Positions 37,110-46,250 of a stretch of DNA of 64,000 nucleotides are shown here, piece by piece. Every line of letters starts with the position of its first letter. Position 1 is the stretch's first letter. Position numbers and translations under genes: made by a program. The stretch is from JAGTVG01 sp963699805 (lineage in GTDB: Bacteria > Bacteroidota > Bacteroidia > Cytophagales > Cyclobacteriaceae). Below the pieces are notes generated by a model, which made no database searches, was not told the DNA's origin, and saw only the letters and a program-made list of their open reading frames with translations. Where the stretch lies: the NCBI GenBank assembly GCA_963699805.1, contig CAVOVH010000005.1, positions 310,001 to 374,000 on the forward strand, given 5' to 3'.

Positions 37110-38102
37110 ATGGATCTGAAAACCAAATACCTGGGAATGACATTACGATCACCGATCGTTGTATCTGCTTCACCGCTGACAGAATATATTCAGAATATCA
37201 AAATGATGGAAGATGCAGGGGCGGGAGCAGTCGTTTTACATTCGCTGTTCGAAGAACAGATCCGGATGGAACAGCAGGAATTACATTATCATACCACCCA
37301 TGGGACCGAAAGTTTTGCTGAATCATTATCGTACTTCCCGGAGCAGGAGGAATATAAACTGGGACCCGAGGAATACCTCGAACAGATACGGAAAGCCAAA
37401 GAAGCCGTTAATATTCCGATCATCGCCAGTTTGAATGGAAGTACCATTGGAGGGTGGACAGAATATGCCAAAGAAATGGAAAAAGCAGGGGCAGATGCCA
37501 TCGAGTTGAATGTCTATTATATCCCAACCGATATGACACTTTCCGGGGCCAATGTGGAACAAACCTATATCGACATACTCCGTTCCGTTAAATCGGTAAT
37601 CGATGTCCCGGTGGCCATTAAATTAAGTCCTTTTTTCTCAAACATGGCCAATATGGCGCGGCGATTGGATGATGCAGGTGCAAATGCACTTGTTTTATTC
37701 AACCGCTTTTATCAGCCTGACATCGATCTGGAAGAATTCGTGGTGAATCCCAATGTGATTTTAAGTACTTCCCACGCCATGCGTTTACCGATGCGTTGGA
37801 TTGCCATTCTCAAAGACAAAGTCGCAGCTGACCTGGCAGCAACCAGTGGGATCCATACAGGGATCGATGTGGTGAAAATGCTACTGGTTGGATCAAACGT
37901 GACCATGGTATGCTCAGCTCTTCTGAAACATGGGATCTTCCACATTCAAAATATGGAAAATCACCTGGTTGAATGGATGGAACAAAACGAGTATGAATCC
38001 GTTGAAGAAATGATAGGAGCCATGAGCCAGCAAAAGACCACGGATCCAAGTGCCTTTGAACGTGCACAATATATGAAAGCGTTGACATATTACAAATTAT
38101 AA
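37110..38102 (+). CDS. Dihydroorotate-dehydrogenase-like protein
   Basis: This 330-residue TIM-barrel flavoprotein resembles the class 1 dihydroorotate dehydrogenase/PreA group: LKTKYLGMTLRSPIVVSA, SASPLTEY, IIASLNGSTIGGW, ADAIELNVYY, VPVAIKLSPFFSN and a late TSGIHTGIDVVKMLLVG. The usual catalytic base of true PyrD is not obvious. A neighbour of this type directly after nifJ is common in Bacteroidota, which suggests a redox role linked to ferredoxin rather than pyrimidine synthesis. It is cotranscribed with nifJ (50-nt gap) and ends at a strong terminator. Confidence 0.82.
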   Translation: MDLKTKYLGMTLRSPIVVSASPLTEYIQNIKMMEDAGAGAVVLHSLFEEQIRMEQQELHYHTTHGTESFAESLSYFPEQEEYKLGPEEYLEQIRKAKEAVNIPIIASLNGSTIGGWTEYAKEMEKAGADAIELNVYYIPTDMTLSGANVEQTYIDILRSVKSVIDVPVAIKLSPFFSNMANMARRLDDAGANALVLFNRFYQPDIDLEEFVVNPNVILSTSHAMRLPMRWIAILKDKVAADLAATSGIHTGIDVVKMLLVGSNVTMVCSALLKHGIFHIQNMENHLVEWMEQNEYESVEEMIGAMSQQKTTDPSAFERAQYMKALTYYKL

Positions 38103-38123
38103 AATATATTTATCATATTGTTG

Positions 38124-38173
38124 AAAAAGAGCACATCCCGGAATTCAATATCATTGAATGGTGTGCTCTTTTT
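38124..38173 (+). terminator. Intrinsic terminator after the nifJ/DHOD-like unit
   Basis: A 12-bp stem, AAAAAGAGCACA (38124-38135) with TGTGCTCTTTTT (38162-38173), closes over an inner TTCAAT/ATTGAA helix and ends in a T-run. It separates this unit from korAB. Confidence 0.85.
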
Positions 38174-38211
38174 CTTTGTGATTAACTGAATTAATTATTA
38201 AACAAAAAACT

Positions 38212-40053
38212 ATGGATAAAATAGTTGAATACCTGGATGATGTGACCGTGAGGTTTGCAGGTGATTCAGGAGATGGCATGCAGTTGATAGGAACCCAGTT
38301 TTCGGATACTTCCGGAATCGCTGGAAATGAGGTGAACACTTTTCCGGATTATCCTTCTGAAATTCGGGCTCCTGAAGGAACCTTATATGGTGTAAGTGCC
38401 TTCCAGGTTCATTTCGGGAAAAAGAACATCAATACAACTGGCGACTTCATCGATGTGCTGGTGGTAATGAATGCTTCTTCCCTGAAAGTAAATTTGAGTA
38501 ACCTAAAGGAGAATGGGATCATTATTGCTAATAATGATGGTTTTGATGATAAGAATTTAAAACTAGCTGGATATGCAAATAATCCACTGGAAGATAACAG
38601 CCTTGATAAATTTCAGGTTTATGCTGTTGATATGTTTACTGAAATCAAAAGTGAATTAATTGAATTAAACTTTCCCCCGAAACTGGTAAAAAGGACCAAA
38701 AATATTTTCGCTTTAGGAATTACATACTGGATGTTCAACAGACCGATTGAACCAACTGTGAACTGGATCAATAAAAAATTTAAAGGTAAGGAAGACGTGA
38801 TAGAAGCGAATGTAAGAGTACTTCGTGCAGGCTGGAATTATGCTGAAAGAAACGAAGCATTTAAAAGACGATACAAAATTGAAAAATCAAATCTTCCACC
38901 TGGGAAATACCGAAATATTACGGGTAACCAGGCCGTGGCTTTAGGATTAGTGATCGCTGCAAAAAAAAGTAACCTGCCCCTGTTTTTAGGTTCATATCCC
39001 ATAACACCCGCCTCGGAAATTCTGCAGTTTATTTCCGGGTATAAAAAATATGGAGTCAAACACTTACAGGCTGAAGATGAAATTGCGGGGATTACCAGTG
39101 CAATTGGCGCAGCTTTTGGCGGAAGCCTCGCTGTAACCACAACCAGTGGTCCGGGATTATCCTTAAAAACGGAAGCATTGGGACTCGCGGTAATTACGGA
39201 ACTTCCTCTGATCGTCGTGGATGTTCAGCGGGCAGGACCCTCAACTGGATTGCCAACTAAGACCGAACAAAGTGATCTTTACATGGCCTTATACGGCCGT
39301 CATGGAGAAGCACCATTGCCTGTACTGGCCGCTGCAAGTGCCTCCGACTGTTTTAATATGACACTTGAAGCAGCAAGAATCGCCTTGAAATATATGACAC
39401 CCGTAATTCTTTTAACTGATGGATATATTGGACAGGCTACCGAACCCTGGAAAATACCCGATATTAAGGATCTGCCAGATATCACACCTGTTTTTGAAAC
39501 AAATCCGGATTCATTCTCACCTTATAAACGTGATCCGAAAACTTTGCGAAGATTATGGGCCATCCCGGGTACACAAGGTTTGGAACACCGGATTGGTGGA
39601 CTTGAAAAGAAGGATATTACAGGTGAAGTAAGCCATGATCCCTTAAATCACCAGAGAATGGTGGAACTTCGAAAAGAAAAAATCGATGGGATAGCGAAAG
39701 ATATTCCACACGCAGAAGTGCTGGGTGAAAAGGAAGGAGACTTACTGTTACTTAGCTGGGGGAGTACTTATGGGGCAGCTAAAACTGCTTTCGAAAATCT
39801 GAGATCGAAAGGAATTAAATTGTCATTTGTCCATTTGAAATATCTCCATCCATTTCCTGAAAATTTGGGTGAAATACTTTATAACTTTAAACGAATACTT
39901 ATCCCGGAATTAAATATGGGTCAGTTGAAAACCGTTATACAATCTAGATATTTAATATCTGTGATTGGACTTAATTTGGTACAGGGGAAACCCTTTAAAG
40001 CGGTTGAAATTGAAGAGAAATTAATTGAATTATTAAATCTGAAGAAGGGCTAA
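38212..40053 (+). CDS. korA: 2-oxoacid:ferredoxin oxidoreductase, fused gamma/alpha subunit
   Basis: This 613-residue protein has an N-terminal gamma-type domain (VTVRFAGDSGDGMQLIG, about 1-185) joined to an alpha domain (about 215-613) with GNQAVALGLVIAAKKS, YPITPASEILQFIS, TTSGPGLSLKTEALGLA (split here as TTSGPGLSLKTE) and a C-terminal swinging domain (LLLSWGSTYGAAK). With the beta subunit downstream it catalyses reversible CoA-dependent decarboxylation of a 2-oxoacid, usually 2-oxoglutarate. Together with nifJ this gives a ferredoxin-linked route parallel to dehydrogenase complexes. It overlaps nothing and sits 3 nt before korB. Confidence 0.92.
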   Translation: MDKIVEYLDDVTVRFAGDSGDGMQLIGTQFSDTSGIAGNEVNTFPDYPSEIRAPEGTLYGVSAFQVHFGKKNINTTGDFIDVLVVMNASSLKVNLSNLKENGIIIANNDGFDDKNLKLAGYANNPLEDNSLDKFQVYAVDMFTEIKSELIELNFPPKLVKRTKNIFALGITYWMFNRPIEPTVNWINKKFKGKEDVIEANVRVLRAGWNYAERNEAFKRRYKIEKSNLPPGKYRNITGNQAVALGLVIAAKKSNLPLFLGSYPITPASEILQFISGYKKYGVKHLQAEDEIAGITSAIGAAFGGSLAVTTTSGPGLSLKTEALGLAVITELPLIVVDVQRAGPSTGLPTKTEQSDLYMALYGRHGEAPLPVLAAASASDCFNMTLEAARIALKYMTPVILLTDGYIGQATEPWKIPDIKDLPDITPVFETNPDSFSPYKRDPKTLRRLWAIPGTQGLEHRIGGLEKKDITGEVSHDPLNHQRMVELRKEKIDGIAKDIPHAEVLGEKEGDLLLLSWGSTYGAAKTAFENLRSKGIKLSFVHLKYLHPFPENLGEILYNFKRILIPELNMGQLKTVIQSRYLISVIGLNLVQGKPFKAVEIEEKLIELLNLKKG

Positions 40054-40056
40054 ATT

Positions 40057-41106
40057 ATGAAAACAATTATAGATGAAATTGTCAATAAACCCCACATGGG
40101 TGAATTAAAATATTCACCTCAGGATTTTAAACCGGATGTGGACGTAAGATGGTGCGCTGGTTGTGGAGGTTATGCGATCCTTTCCCCTGTACAGAGAGTC
40201 ATGCCCGAATTAGGCATCCCAAAAGAGAAATTCGTAACGGTCTCGGGGATAGGCTGTTCAGGACGATTTCCTTATTATATGGATACGTATGGATTCCATT
40301 CGATTCATGGAAGGGCATTGGCCATTGCTACTGGTTTAAAAATTGCACGTCCTGATTTAAATATCCTGGTAGCTACTGGAGATGGTGACAACATGAGCAT
40401 TGGTGGAAATCATTTCATTCATTCCTGCCGGAGAAATATCGACATAAACGTAATCATGTTTAATAATGAAGTTTACAGCCTGACGAAGGGACAATACTCT
40501 CCTACCTCTCATCGAGGGCAAATTACAAAGTCTTCGCCGTTAGGTGTATTGGATGATCCATTTAATCCGACTTCCCTGGCGCTGGGATCCGGTGCTTCAT
40601 TTGTTGCTCGTGGTCACGATAAGGATCGACAGCTATTACAGTATTTAATCGAAAGAGGCACAAAACATAAGGGTTTTGCCTTCATAGAAATTTACGCCAA
40701 TTGCAGGATATTCAATGATGGCGCGTTTGATGAATTCACTAATAAAGAGACAAGAGAGGATACCACTATCTGGCTGGAACATGGAAAACCACTTATTTTT
40801 GGAAAAAATAAGGATAAAGGCCTAATTATCGATGGATATACTCCAAAAGTCGTTTCTATTGGGAATGGGAAGTATTCCGCTAATGATCTGCTCGTTCATA
40901 ATGAGAAGGATTCTACATTGGCATTGATTCTTTCCAATATGACCTATAACGAAGAGCTTCCACGGCCAATGGGTGTTTTTCAAAGTATAGAAAGATCGTC
41001 CTATGACGAGCGGGTCGATTATCAGATCAATGAAGAAATTAAGAAAAAAGGAGAAGGTGATCTGGAATCCTTGCTTTTGGGTGATTCTTATTGGGAGATC
41101 AAATAA
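40057..41106 (+). CDS. korB: 2-oxoacid:ferredoxin oxidoreductase, beta subunit
   Basis: This 349-residue ThDP subunit shows the cluster-binding pair in RWCAGCGGYAIL, the conserved GIGCSGRFPYYM, the ThDP motif GDGDNMSIGGNHFIH and VYSLTKGQYSPTS. It binds thiamine diphosphate and a [4Fe-4S] cluster and partners the upstream korA. The C-terminal 80 or so residues (VVSIGNGKYSANDLLVHNE) are typical of the Bacteroidota proteins. A strong terminator follows. Confidence 0.93.
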   Translation: MKTIIDEIVNKPHMGELKYSPQDFKPDVDVRWCAGCGGYAILSPVQRVMPELGIPKEKFVTVSGIGCSGRFPYYMDTYGFHSIHGRALAIATGLKIARPDLNILVATGDGDNMSIGGNHFIHSCRRNIDINVIMFNNEVYSLTKGQYSPTSHRGQITKSSPLGVLDDPFNPTSLALGSGASFVARGHDKDRQLLQYLIERGTKHKGFAFIEIYANCRIFNDGAFDEFTNKETREDTTIWLEHGKPLIFGKNKDKGLIIDGYTPKVVSIGNGKYSANDLLVHNEKDSTLALILSNMTYNEELPRPMGVFQSIERSSYDERVDYQINEEIKKKGEGDLESLLLGDSYWEIK

Positions 41107-41132
41107 TAATGAACATTAACGGTAAGTAAGTA

Positions 41133-41168
41133 GAACACACCGTTTTAAAAGTCGGTGTGTTCTTTTTT
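41133..41168 (+). terminator. Intrinsic terminator of the korAB operon
   Basis: A perfect 10-bp stem, GAACACACCG (41133-41142) with CGGTGTGTTC (41153-41162), is followed by six T. The 3' end of the convergent minus-strand ORF lies inside this structure. Confidence 0.9.
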
Positions 41169-41620
41169 CACCGCATTTTTATTTACCCTGGTTCTTCTTG
41201 AGAAATCCTGGAAAGAGACCCATTCGGTTAATTTATGCCTTTCATTATCATCCAGATAATTCAAACATTTTCTATATTCCTTGTTCAACAATTGGTGATC
41301 AAAACTGACCTTTTCAAGAATGGTTTTACAAAAATTCAACATACGGGTCTGCATGAATATAGATTTAAATAGATTCAAACCAAAAGATTCTTCAGGATTC
41401 ATAGGTAAAGATTGCCAGGATGTCAAAATCCGTAGGGCTTTAAATGGCGGTTAAAGATCCGTCTGAATCTGCCTTGCTTGATATCCGCAAATGTTTCAAG
41501 TTTTGAAATAAAAACACCCAGTTTTAATCCCTTTATGGATTTATCTTTCCGAGTTTTCGATGTTTGACTATTGAATATTCGCAGATTATTTTTCATGACC
41601 ATACATTTATAGTTAAACAA
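41145..41620 (-). CDS. Unknown protein, two overlapping frames or one frameshifted gene
   Basis: Two minus-strand frames, 41423-41620 (65 residues, basic, ending NRHLKPYGF) and 41145-41426 (93 residues, containing ESFGLNLFKSIFMQTRMLNF), meet at a TTTT run (41425-41428). Adding one T would fuse them into a single basic protein of about 155 residues, reading KPYGFLTSWQSLPMN across the join. I recognise no family. It lies downstream of the TetR gene on the same strand, behind a pair of direct repeats. It may be one disrupted gene or two coupled small genes. Confidence 0.4.
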
Positions 41621-41627
41621 TTTAATA

Positions 41628-41657
41628 TTATAGTATTGCTATTATATGTTATAGTAT
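41628..41657. promoter_or_regulatory. Pair of 9-bp direct repeats, possible operator
   Basis: TTATAGTAT occurs at 41628-41636 and 41649-41657, exactly 21 bp apart (two helical turns). It lies between the TetR-family gene and the unknown minus-strand ORF, in otherwise very AT-rich DNA. It could be a binding site for the adjacent regulator. Confidence 0.3.
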
Positions 41658-41735
41658 AACGTATATTGATTTAAAAAGTTTAGGTGAATTGAAAAATAAT
41701 GTTATAAGGGGAGCTTAAGGTTGGTCATTAATAAT

Positions 41736-42413
41736 TCAGGAGCTGATTGTCTTGATGACAAGATCATAGAGGAATTCAAAATTCTGGTCATTGAAATTTC
41801 CGGATTTAAAATTCATTTCTGTCAGGGATGGGAGATGCTGTGAAAAAAATACCTGTTGATGAGAAGCCTGCAGAAGTGTACTGGCCAATGCATGTGGATA
41901 TCCGTAGGAAGGATTCATCAGCTTGATTATTTCAGCGATTTTTTTACATAAAGATTTATATCCCCTGAACAACCCCTCCTTATTATCATCATCCACCTGT
42001 TTGGTGAGATAGGTTTTATCCGATTCAGCCAGGATGATCCTGTAAAGTGCTTCTTCGTTGATATCAGGGAAATAGGGATCCACCATCTTCCGCTCTGTGA
42101 TCACACGCATGGCAATCTTTAACTTTTCACGTGAATCATGAATGTTATTTGTCTGAAAATCGATTACATATTCAATCCAATTCCAATACCATGCGATCAG
42201 ATATACCAATAACCGATGTTTATTTTCAAAATATCGATAGACAGATGCCTCAGTTGAATCGATGGCCGCAGCCAGTTTTTTGAATGTGAACTTTTCAAAT
42301 CCGATCTCATCAATGATTTCAATGCTCTTCCTGATAATTTTCTTTCCCAATTCGGTTTCCTGAGGATCCCTTAAAAATAGATTACTACTGAGTTGTAATT
42401 GAATGATTGCCAT
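41736..42413 (-). CDS. TetR/AcrR-family transcriptional regulator
   Basis: This 225-residue protein has an N-terminal TetR helix-turn-helix (KIIRKSIEIIDEIGFEKFTF, then KKLAAAIDSTEASVYRYFENKHRLL split across the recognition helix) and a long helical ligand domain of unknown specificity. Regulators of this form often repress their own operon or a neighbour. The gene before it on the plus side is a damaged oxygenase, and the gene after it in its own direction is the small unknown locus at 41145-41620. Confidence 0.88.
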   Translation of the reverse strand: MAIIQLQLSSNLFLRDPQETELGKKIIRKSIEIIDEIGFEKFTFKKLAAAIDSTEASVYRYFENKHRLLVYLIAWYWNWIEYVIDFQTNNIHDSREKLKIAMRVITERKMVDPYFPDINEEALYRIILAESDKTYLTKQVDDDNKEGLFRGYKSLCKKIAEIIKLMNPSYGYPHALASTLLQASHQQVFFSQHLPSLTEMNFKSGNFNDQNFEFLYDLVIKTISS

Positions 42414-42580
42414 TTGTTTCCAGCCTTATCAATTTCAGATGAGGTTATTAAAAAGAATAAATATATTTTCATTAACCCATAATAGAATAACCCTGCTAAA
42501 CATAGCATTTCCAATTTAATTTATCAATGATATGCTGATTTTACATTTAATATCGGTAGCCCATCCGCCTATAGAAGATG

Positions 42581-42588
42581 TATATTTG
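42581..42588 (+). promoter_or_regulatory. Predicted -7 box upstream of the 2OG oxygenase remnant
   Basis: TATATTTG is an exact TAnnTTTG. The coding frame of the oxygenase becomes open about 17 nt downstream, so the start codon should lie in the next few dozen bases, but no in-frame ATG is there. The gap 42414-42580 holds nothing else that I can see. Confidence 0.4.
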
Positions 42589-42620
42589 CACTATATCCGG
42601 GATAATCTATTGAAAACTAT

Positions 42621-43295
42621 TTGTGTCTTCAAGTATTGAAAAGGAAAGTTGGTTCAGAGCTGGATGCCCAGATAATCCAGAGACTTTTACATGATCTGGC
42701 CGGGAAAGGCTTTGGTATAATCGATCGATTCCTCAACCAGGAGGAAATGAAAGTACTAAACCGATACATCGATAATATCCTCACATAGGTTCAGATGAAA
42801 AAAGCGGGGATCGGACAGGGTGAAGATTTCCAGATTATAAAGCAGATCAGGGGAGACTATATCCACTGGTTCAACGAATTTGATCAGGAGGAAGAAGAAT
42901 TATTGTTCTTATCAAAAATCAAGGCTTTGATTGAAATTTTTAACCGGGAATTATTTGCGGGTATCCGTGATACGGAAACCCATTTTGCCATTTATCCCCC
43001 CGGAGCTTTTTATCGGCGACATCTGGATCGGTTTCAGACTGATTTTCATAGAATTCTAACCTATATTTGTTATCTGAATGTGGCATGGGGTGATCAGGAA
43101 GGTGGGGAATTGGGGCTTTATCTCAAGGAAGATGGAATGGAAACATTAAAAAAAATCAGACCCGAAGGAGGTCGTCTCGTTCTTTTCCGGAGTCACCTGA
43201 TCGAACTTGAGGTGTTTGAAACAAACCGTGATCGAAGGAGCATAACCGGATGGATGCTGAATCAGTTGAAAGATCTTAAAACACTGATAGATTGA
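42621..43295 (+). pseudogene. 2OG-Fe(II) oxygenase (prolyl-4-hydroxylase-like), probably inactivated
   Basis: The frame from about 42621 reads LAGKGFGIIDRFLNQEE and, after a TAG at 42786-42788, continues in the same frame with KKAGIGQGEDFQI, IRGDYIHWF, FYRRHLDRF and DRRSITGWML, the usual order of this family. The amber codon cuts off the first 50 or so residues. There is no in-frame ATG upstream of it. The HxD iron motif (RHLD) is present, but the distal iron His expected in the SHxxxHEV position reads SHLIELEV, with Leu in place of His. Translation could restart at the ATG at 42795. Three independent defects argue for a pseudogene, though a single sequencing error could explain the TAG alone. 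Confidence 0.7.
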
Positions 43296-43297
43296 TC

Positions 43298-44176
43298 ATG
43301 TATAAAGCATTATTTTTATATCTAATATCTTTCCCAATTATGATACAGGCTCAGGATTTTGACTGGGAGGGTCATCGGGGTGCCCGGGGATTGCTTCCAG
43401 AAAATTCGCTTCCAGCATTCAAAAAAGCATTGGAACTGGGGGTTAGAACACTCGAAATGGATGTCGTAGTTAGTAAGGACCATCAGGTGATCGTATCTCA
43501 TGACCCCTGGTTTTCATCTGATATATGCCTGACACCTGATGGAAGTGAAATTGACCCTGAGAAACAAAACCAGTACAATTTATATCAACTCACTTATGAG
43601 GAAATCAAAACCTATGATTGTGGCTCAATGGGGAATCCCCGCTTCCCGGAGCAGGAAAAAATAAAAGTCCAAAAACCATTGCTGATCGAAGTTTTTAAGA
43701 TGGCTGAGAAATATTGCAAGGATGAAATGAGAAATGAAATCTATTATAACATTGAGATTAAATCTAATCCTGAATGGGATAAGCTCTTCCAACCGGATAT
43801 TCAAACATTCTGTGATCTCGTTTATCAGACGGTCGATGCCTATGTCCCCTGGAAAAGGGTCACCATCCAATCATTTGATATTCGCGTACTCCAGTATTTT
43901 AATAAAGTTTATCCCGATGTCCGCCTCAGTGTATTGGAAGAATTCGAAACGGATTCTGAAAAAGTGATCGAGTCGATCGGTTTTTATCCTGAAATTTACA
44001 GCCCGAACTATAAACTCCTGAAACCCAAAAGAGTTGACTGGCTACATGAAAAAGGGATGAAGGTTGTGCCCTGGACCGTGAATGATATAGAGGAAATAAA
44101 AGAATTGATCAAAATGGGAGTGGATGGCATCATCACGGATTATCCGGATCTGATTGACGAAATTGATTTGGATTAA
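43298..44176 (+). CDS. Glycerophosphodiester phosphodiesterase
   Basis: I start at the ATG at 43298; the upstream in-frame TTG overlaps the previous stop. The 292-residue exported protein has a signal peptide (MYKALFLYLISFPIMIQA) and the GDPD motifs GHRGARGLLPENSL, LEMDVVVSKD, VIVSHDPW and YNIEIKS. Catalytic His, Glu, Asp and His are all present. It hydrolyses glycerophosphodiesters to glycerol-3-phosphate and an alcohol in the periplasm. A late segment (GMKVVPWTVND) is typical of the family. Confidence 0.93.
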   Translation: MYKALFLYLISFPIMIQAQDFDWEGHRGARGLLPENSLPAFKKALELGVRTLEMDVVVSKDHQVIVSHDPWFSSDICLTPDGSEIDPEKQNQYNLYQLTYEEIKTYDCGSMGNPRFPEQEKIKVQKPLLIEVFKMAEKYCKDEMRNEIYYNIEIKSNPEWDKLFQPDIQTFCDLVYQTVDAYVPWKRVTIQSFDIRVLQYFNKVYPDVRLSVLEEFETDSEKVIESIGFYPEIYSPNYKLLKPKRVDWLHEKGMKVVPWTVNDIEEIKELIKMGVDGIITDYPDLIDEIDLD

Positions 44177-44237
44177 ATGGATTTTAACGGGATATTTTAA
44201 TCTCATCTGAATATATTTGCGGCCATAAGAAAACAAC

Positions 44238-45260
44238 ATGGCGAAAATACTGGGACTGGGAAATGCCCTGGTCGATCTGATCATTAATATAGAAGATGAA
44301 AAACTGCTGGAAACATTCCAGCTTCCAAAAGGCAGTATGACCTTGGTTGATGAGGTAAAAGCTTCACTGGTGCTGGAGGCTACCAAAAAACTGAAATTCC
44401 AGGTTGCAGCAGGCGGTTCCGCTTCCAATACCATCGATGGACTGGCCAGTCTGGGCATTGATTGCGGATACATCGGTAAGATTGGACACGATCCTTATGG
44501 AGAATTGTTCCGTGAAGAAATGATTTCCCGGCACATCGATCCTGTATTGCTTTATGGCAAAAATCAGACTGGAACAGCAATCACCCTGCTCTCTCCGGAT
44601 GCGGAAAGGACCTTTGCCACCTGCCTGGGTGCTGCGGTGGAATTATCGGCAGATGACCTCCGGGATAAATATTTTAAGGGTTTCGATTATCTTCACATTG
44701 AAGGATATCTGGTTCAGAATCAGCAGTTGATTCTAAAAGCAGTATCTATGGCCAAAGAAGCCGGATTGAAAATATCAATGGATATGGCCTCCTATAATAT
44801 CGTGGAAGCCAATAAGGATTTCCTTATTAAGGTTATCAACCGTTACGTGGATATTGTATTTGCCAATGAGGAGGAAGCAAAATCCCTGACTGGAAAATCA
44901 CCAGAATTAGCCTTGCATGAGATCAGTCAATGGTGCGAGATCGCCATCGTAAAAATAGGTAAAGAGGGTTCCTGGATCAAACAGGGAAATAAGATCGTAA
45001 AAGCTGATGGAATTCAGGTCATATTGAAAGATACCACGGGTGCCGGCGATTTATATGCCTCCGGATTTTTATATGGTCTGGTGAATCAATTTGATCTCAA
45101 GACCTGTGGCGACATTGCCTCATTGATCGGTGGAAATATTGTTGAGATATATGGGGCAAGAATGGAGGAGAAACGTTGGACAAAAATAAAGACTGCAATT
45201 CAGGAAATTGCTGGTCGATCGCAGAACCGGCAGACCGGTGACCACGAATCGGTGGATTAG
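44238..45260 (+). CDS. PfkB-family carbohydrate/adenosine kinase
   Basis: This 340-residue ribokinase-fold protein starts GLGNALVDLI and has AAGGSASNTIDGLASLG, a FANEEEAKSLTG segment, and the anion-hole/catalytic motif DTTGAGDLYASGFLYG with the catalytic Asp. Bacteroidota homologs are often called adenosine kinase, and substrate specificity between adenosine and sugars is not decided by sequence here. A link to ahcY (which releases adenosine) is attractive but they are 25 kb apart. Confidence 0.9.
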   Translation: MAKILGLGNALVDLIINIEDEKLLETFQLPKGSMTLVDEVKASLVLEATKKLKFQVAAGGSASNTIDGLASLGIDCGYIGKIGHDPYGELFREEMISRHIDPVLLYGKNQTGTAITLLSPDAERTFATCLGAAVELSADDLRDKYFKGFDYLHIEGYLVQNQQLILKAVSMAKEAGLKISMDMASYNIVEANKDFLIKVINRYVDIVFANEEEAKSLTGKSPELALHEISQWCEIAIVKIGKEGSWIKQGNKIVKADGIQVILKDTTGAGDLYASGFLYGLVNQFDLKTCGDIASLIGGNIVEIYGARMEEKRWTKIKTAIQEIAGRSQNRQTGDHESVD

Positions 45261-45350
45261 TGGTTATGCCTATCCAGGATACATGATGTAGATCCTTTTA
45301 TAATCCAGCACGGGATACCTCCTTTATATGATACATTCTGCATTTAAAAA

Positions 45351-46250
45351 TTACTGGCTCCCTACTCCCTTTACCTTCATCTTCATTCGATATAATCCTT
45401 TGCTTGCCGTAATAAACAGACTTTGTTTGTCCACTCCCCCGAAACAGACATTGGCAGTCCATCCTTCCGGAACCTCAATGTGCAGGATCTGTTCACCCCT
45501 GGGATTAAATACAAATACTCCCTGATTGGTCAGGTAGAGATTACCCTGTTCGTCTATCGTCATACCATCCGATCCCATATCACAGAATAATTTTCGATCC
45601 TTCAAAGAACCGTCATCCTGAACAGAATAAGCATAGGTTTTTTTATCCCGAATGTCAGTAATATACAGAATGGATCCATCCGGTGTTCCGATGATCCCAT
45701 TGGGTTGAAGGAGATCCTCCACCTCCCGGATCAATTTTTTACCATCCGGTGACAGGTAATAGACACATTGGCAGTCTTGAGGCATTTCCTGATGTTCCCA
45801 CCAGGGGCGCTGATAATAGGGATCTGAAAAATAGACGCCTCCATCCGGAGCAATCCACAGATCATTTGGACCGTTCATAAGTTTATTCTGGTATCCTTTC
45901 AGCATGATCTCGACTTTTTGATCCGTACTGATCTTCCACAACTGATTTTTTTCATCGGCACAGGACCATAAATTGCCCTGGTGATCAAATGAAAGTCCAT
46001 TCGACCGTCCACTGGGTTTCATCCAGGTAGTTAAAATATCATCAGTACTCCATTTCATGATCCGGTCATTAGGCTGATCTGTAAAAAATACATTCCCTTC
46101 AGAATCGGAAGCCGGACCTTCAGTGAATGAAAATCCACCAGACAATTTTTCAAGCTTTGCCCCATTGGCCACAATATCCTGGGCAGACAGCTTCCCGGTA
46201 AAACCAAATAATAACAGAATTAGGATCAAATGTAAATAAGCTTTTTTCAT
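45351..46250 (-). CDS. SMP-30/gluconolactonase family protein, exported
   Basis: This 299-residue six-bladed beta-propeller has a signal peptide (LILILLLFGFTGKLSAQ), FTEGPASDSEGNVFFTDQ, NGPNDLWIAPDGGVYFSD and GVFVFNPRGEQ. The Glu, Asn and Asp residues of the metal site are in the right contexts. Members hydrolyse sugar lactones or other lactones. It is periplasmic or exported and is convergent with the upstream kinase gene. Confidence 0.9.
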   Translation of the reverse strand: MKKAYLHLILILLLFGFTGKLSAQDIVANGAKLEKLSGGFSFTEGPASDSEGNVFFTDQPNDRIMKWSTDDILTTWMKPSGRSNGLSFDHQGNLWSCADEKNQLWKISTDQKVEIMLKGYQNKLMNGPNDLWIAPDGGVYFSDPYYQRPWWEHQEMPQDCQCVYYLSPDGKKLIREVEDLLQPNGIIGTPDGSILYITDIRDKKTYAYSVQDDGSLKDRKLFCDMGSDGMTIDEQGNLYLTNQGVFVFNPRGEQILHIEVPEGWTANVCFGGVDKQSLFITASKGLYRMKMKVKGVGSQ

